Both the position numbers and the translations under genes were made by a program. Below are positions 4,690 to 5,236 of a DNA stretch of 5,236 nt, piece by piece. The DNA is from an archaeon (GTDB lineage: Archaea > Nanobdellota > Nanobdellia > Woesearchaeales > WJKL01), in NCBI GenBank assembly GCA_020056025.1, contig JAGVIO010000113.1:1-5236 (forward strand). The letters are read 5' to 3'. Positions within the stretch are counted from its first letter, which is position 1. Every line of letters begins with the position of its first letter. Below the pieces are notes generated by a model that was not told the DNA's origin, did not search any database, and saw only the letters and a program-made list of their open reading frames with translations.

Positions 4690-5236
4690 TTAAAAGAGTT
4701 CTTTGTCAAGCTCCTGTTTCTGTGCTGCTCTCAGAAGCTCAATCTCTATCTCCCCAAAGTGCTCGTACTGGTGCATGTCCAATTTCCTCTGGTTTGTCAG
4801 ATGCAATAAAGGTATGAAGGTAAATACCTTGCTGTCCTTCGAGCTGTCCTGGACAAGCTCTGAGAATGTAAGGCGCTTTTTGCCATGTTTCAGGAAAAAG
4901 AGCTTGACCCTGCCAAACACGCCTGTTATGAGCTTGGAGAGATCCACTTTCTTTTCAGGAAGGGATAAATCCATTGTCGGAACATCTCTCAGCACTCTTC
5001 TTTTCTTGACTTCAATCGCTTTCTGCAGAGCATCAACTAAATCGTAAATAGAAACTTTCCTTTTTCTTGGCTGAGGTGTCCTTGGGATAAGGCCTGCATT
5101 CTGAAGTATATCCCTTTCGCCCTTGTATTTATCAACAAGATCTTCAATCAAGCCTTCTTCTGTACCTTCATCTGAATGGAGCAGCATGTCTAAGGCAAGT
5201 ATGTCTTCTCCGACTAATTTATTTGATTTTATCTTC
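4690..5236 (-). CDS. scpA: Segregation and condensation protein A (ScpA, kleisin), 5' end outside window
   Basis: The C-terminal 181 residues of an ScpA-type kleisin, which bridges the two heads of an SMC dimer and closes the ring that organises and segregates chromosomes. The frame is open to the window edge, so the Met at 5187-5185 is internal, not the start: the residues before it, KIKSNKLVGEDILALDMLL, match the conserved helix of the family (bacterial pattern IKSxxLL). Next come a charged linker, PRKRKVSIYDLVDALQKAI with a following KKRR (common in archaeal ScpA), and a C-terminal winged-helix domain (LTFSELVQDS, FTFIPLLHLTNQRKL, HFGEIEIEL) that binds an SMC head. The gene stops at TAA 4692-4690, directly before stem-loop H2. 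An smc gene or other ScpA partner may lie upstream, beyond the window. Confidence 0.9.
   Translation of the reverse strand, partial: KIKSNKLVGEDILALDMLLHSDEGTEEGLIEDLVDKYKGERDILQNAGLIPRTPQPRKRKVSIYDLVDALQKAIEVKKRRVLRDVPTMDLSLPEKKVDLSKLITGVFGRVKLFFLKHGKKRLTFSELVQDSSKDSKVFTFIPLLHLTNQRKLDMHQYEHFGEIEIELLRAAQKQELDKELF

Overview
The window is AT-rich and archaeal. The evidence is a core transcription and translation cluster found only in archaea and eukaryotes (Rpo7/RpoE', Spt4/RpoE'', S24e and a ubiquitin-less S27ae), an archaeal endonuclease Q, and TATA-box promoters placed 24-29 nt upstream of start codons. Small genes, short spacers and Lys/Glu-rich protein tails would fit a DPANN-type or other euryarchaeal-like lineage, but the exact phylum cannot be read from the sequence alone. 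Every convincing gene lies on the minus strand, so transcription runs from high to low coordinates. I see no rRNA, tRNA, CRISPR array, transposase or integrase.

In transcription order: (1) 4690-5236 holds the 3' part of a kleisin, ScpA, the partner of SMC in chromosome organisation; its 5' end lies outside the window. (2) 4599-4688, directly after the scpA stop codon, holds two back-to-back perfect stem-loops whose arms are related to one another and differ by paired, compensatory changes. (3) 3197-4537 is a tight four-gene operon, rpo7-spt4-rps24e-rps27ae, with a TATA box and a Shine-Dalgarno site in front and 1-nt overlaps or 2-5-nt gaps between genes. (4) 1564-3112 is a two-gene unit: endonuclease Q, a PHP-domain DNA repair nuclease ending in a PCNA-binding (PIP) box, followed one base later by a short coiled-coil protein of unknown function. 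(5) 1297-1488 is a strongly acidic 63-residue protein with its own promoter. (6) 37-1209 is a cytosolic alkaline-phosphatase-superfamily phosphodiesterase/nucleotide pyrophosphatase with a complete metal-site residue set, apparently translated from a leaderless transcript.

The common theme is information processing: chromosome folding, transcription elongation, ribosome assembly and repair of deaminated DNA. The best candidates for something undescribed are the covarying twin hairpins between scpA and rpo7, the coiled-coil protein coupled to endonuclease Q, and the acidic microprotein. Nothing here amounts to a complete novel system.
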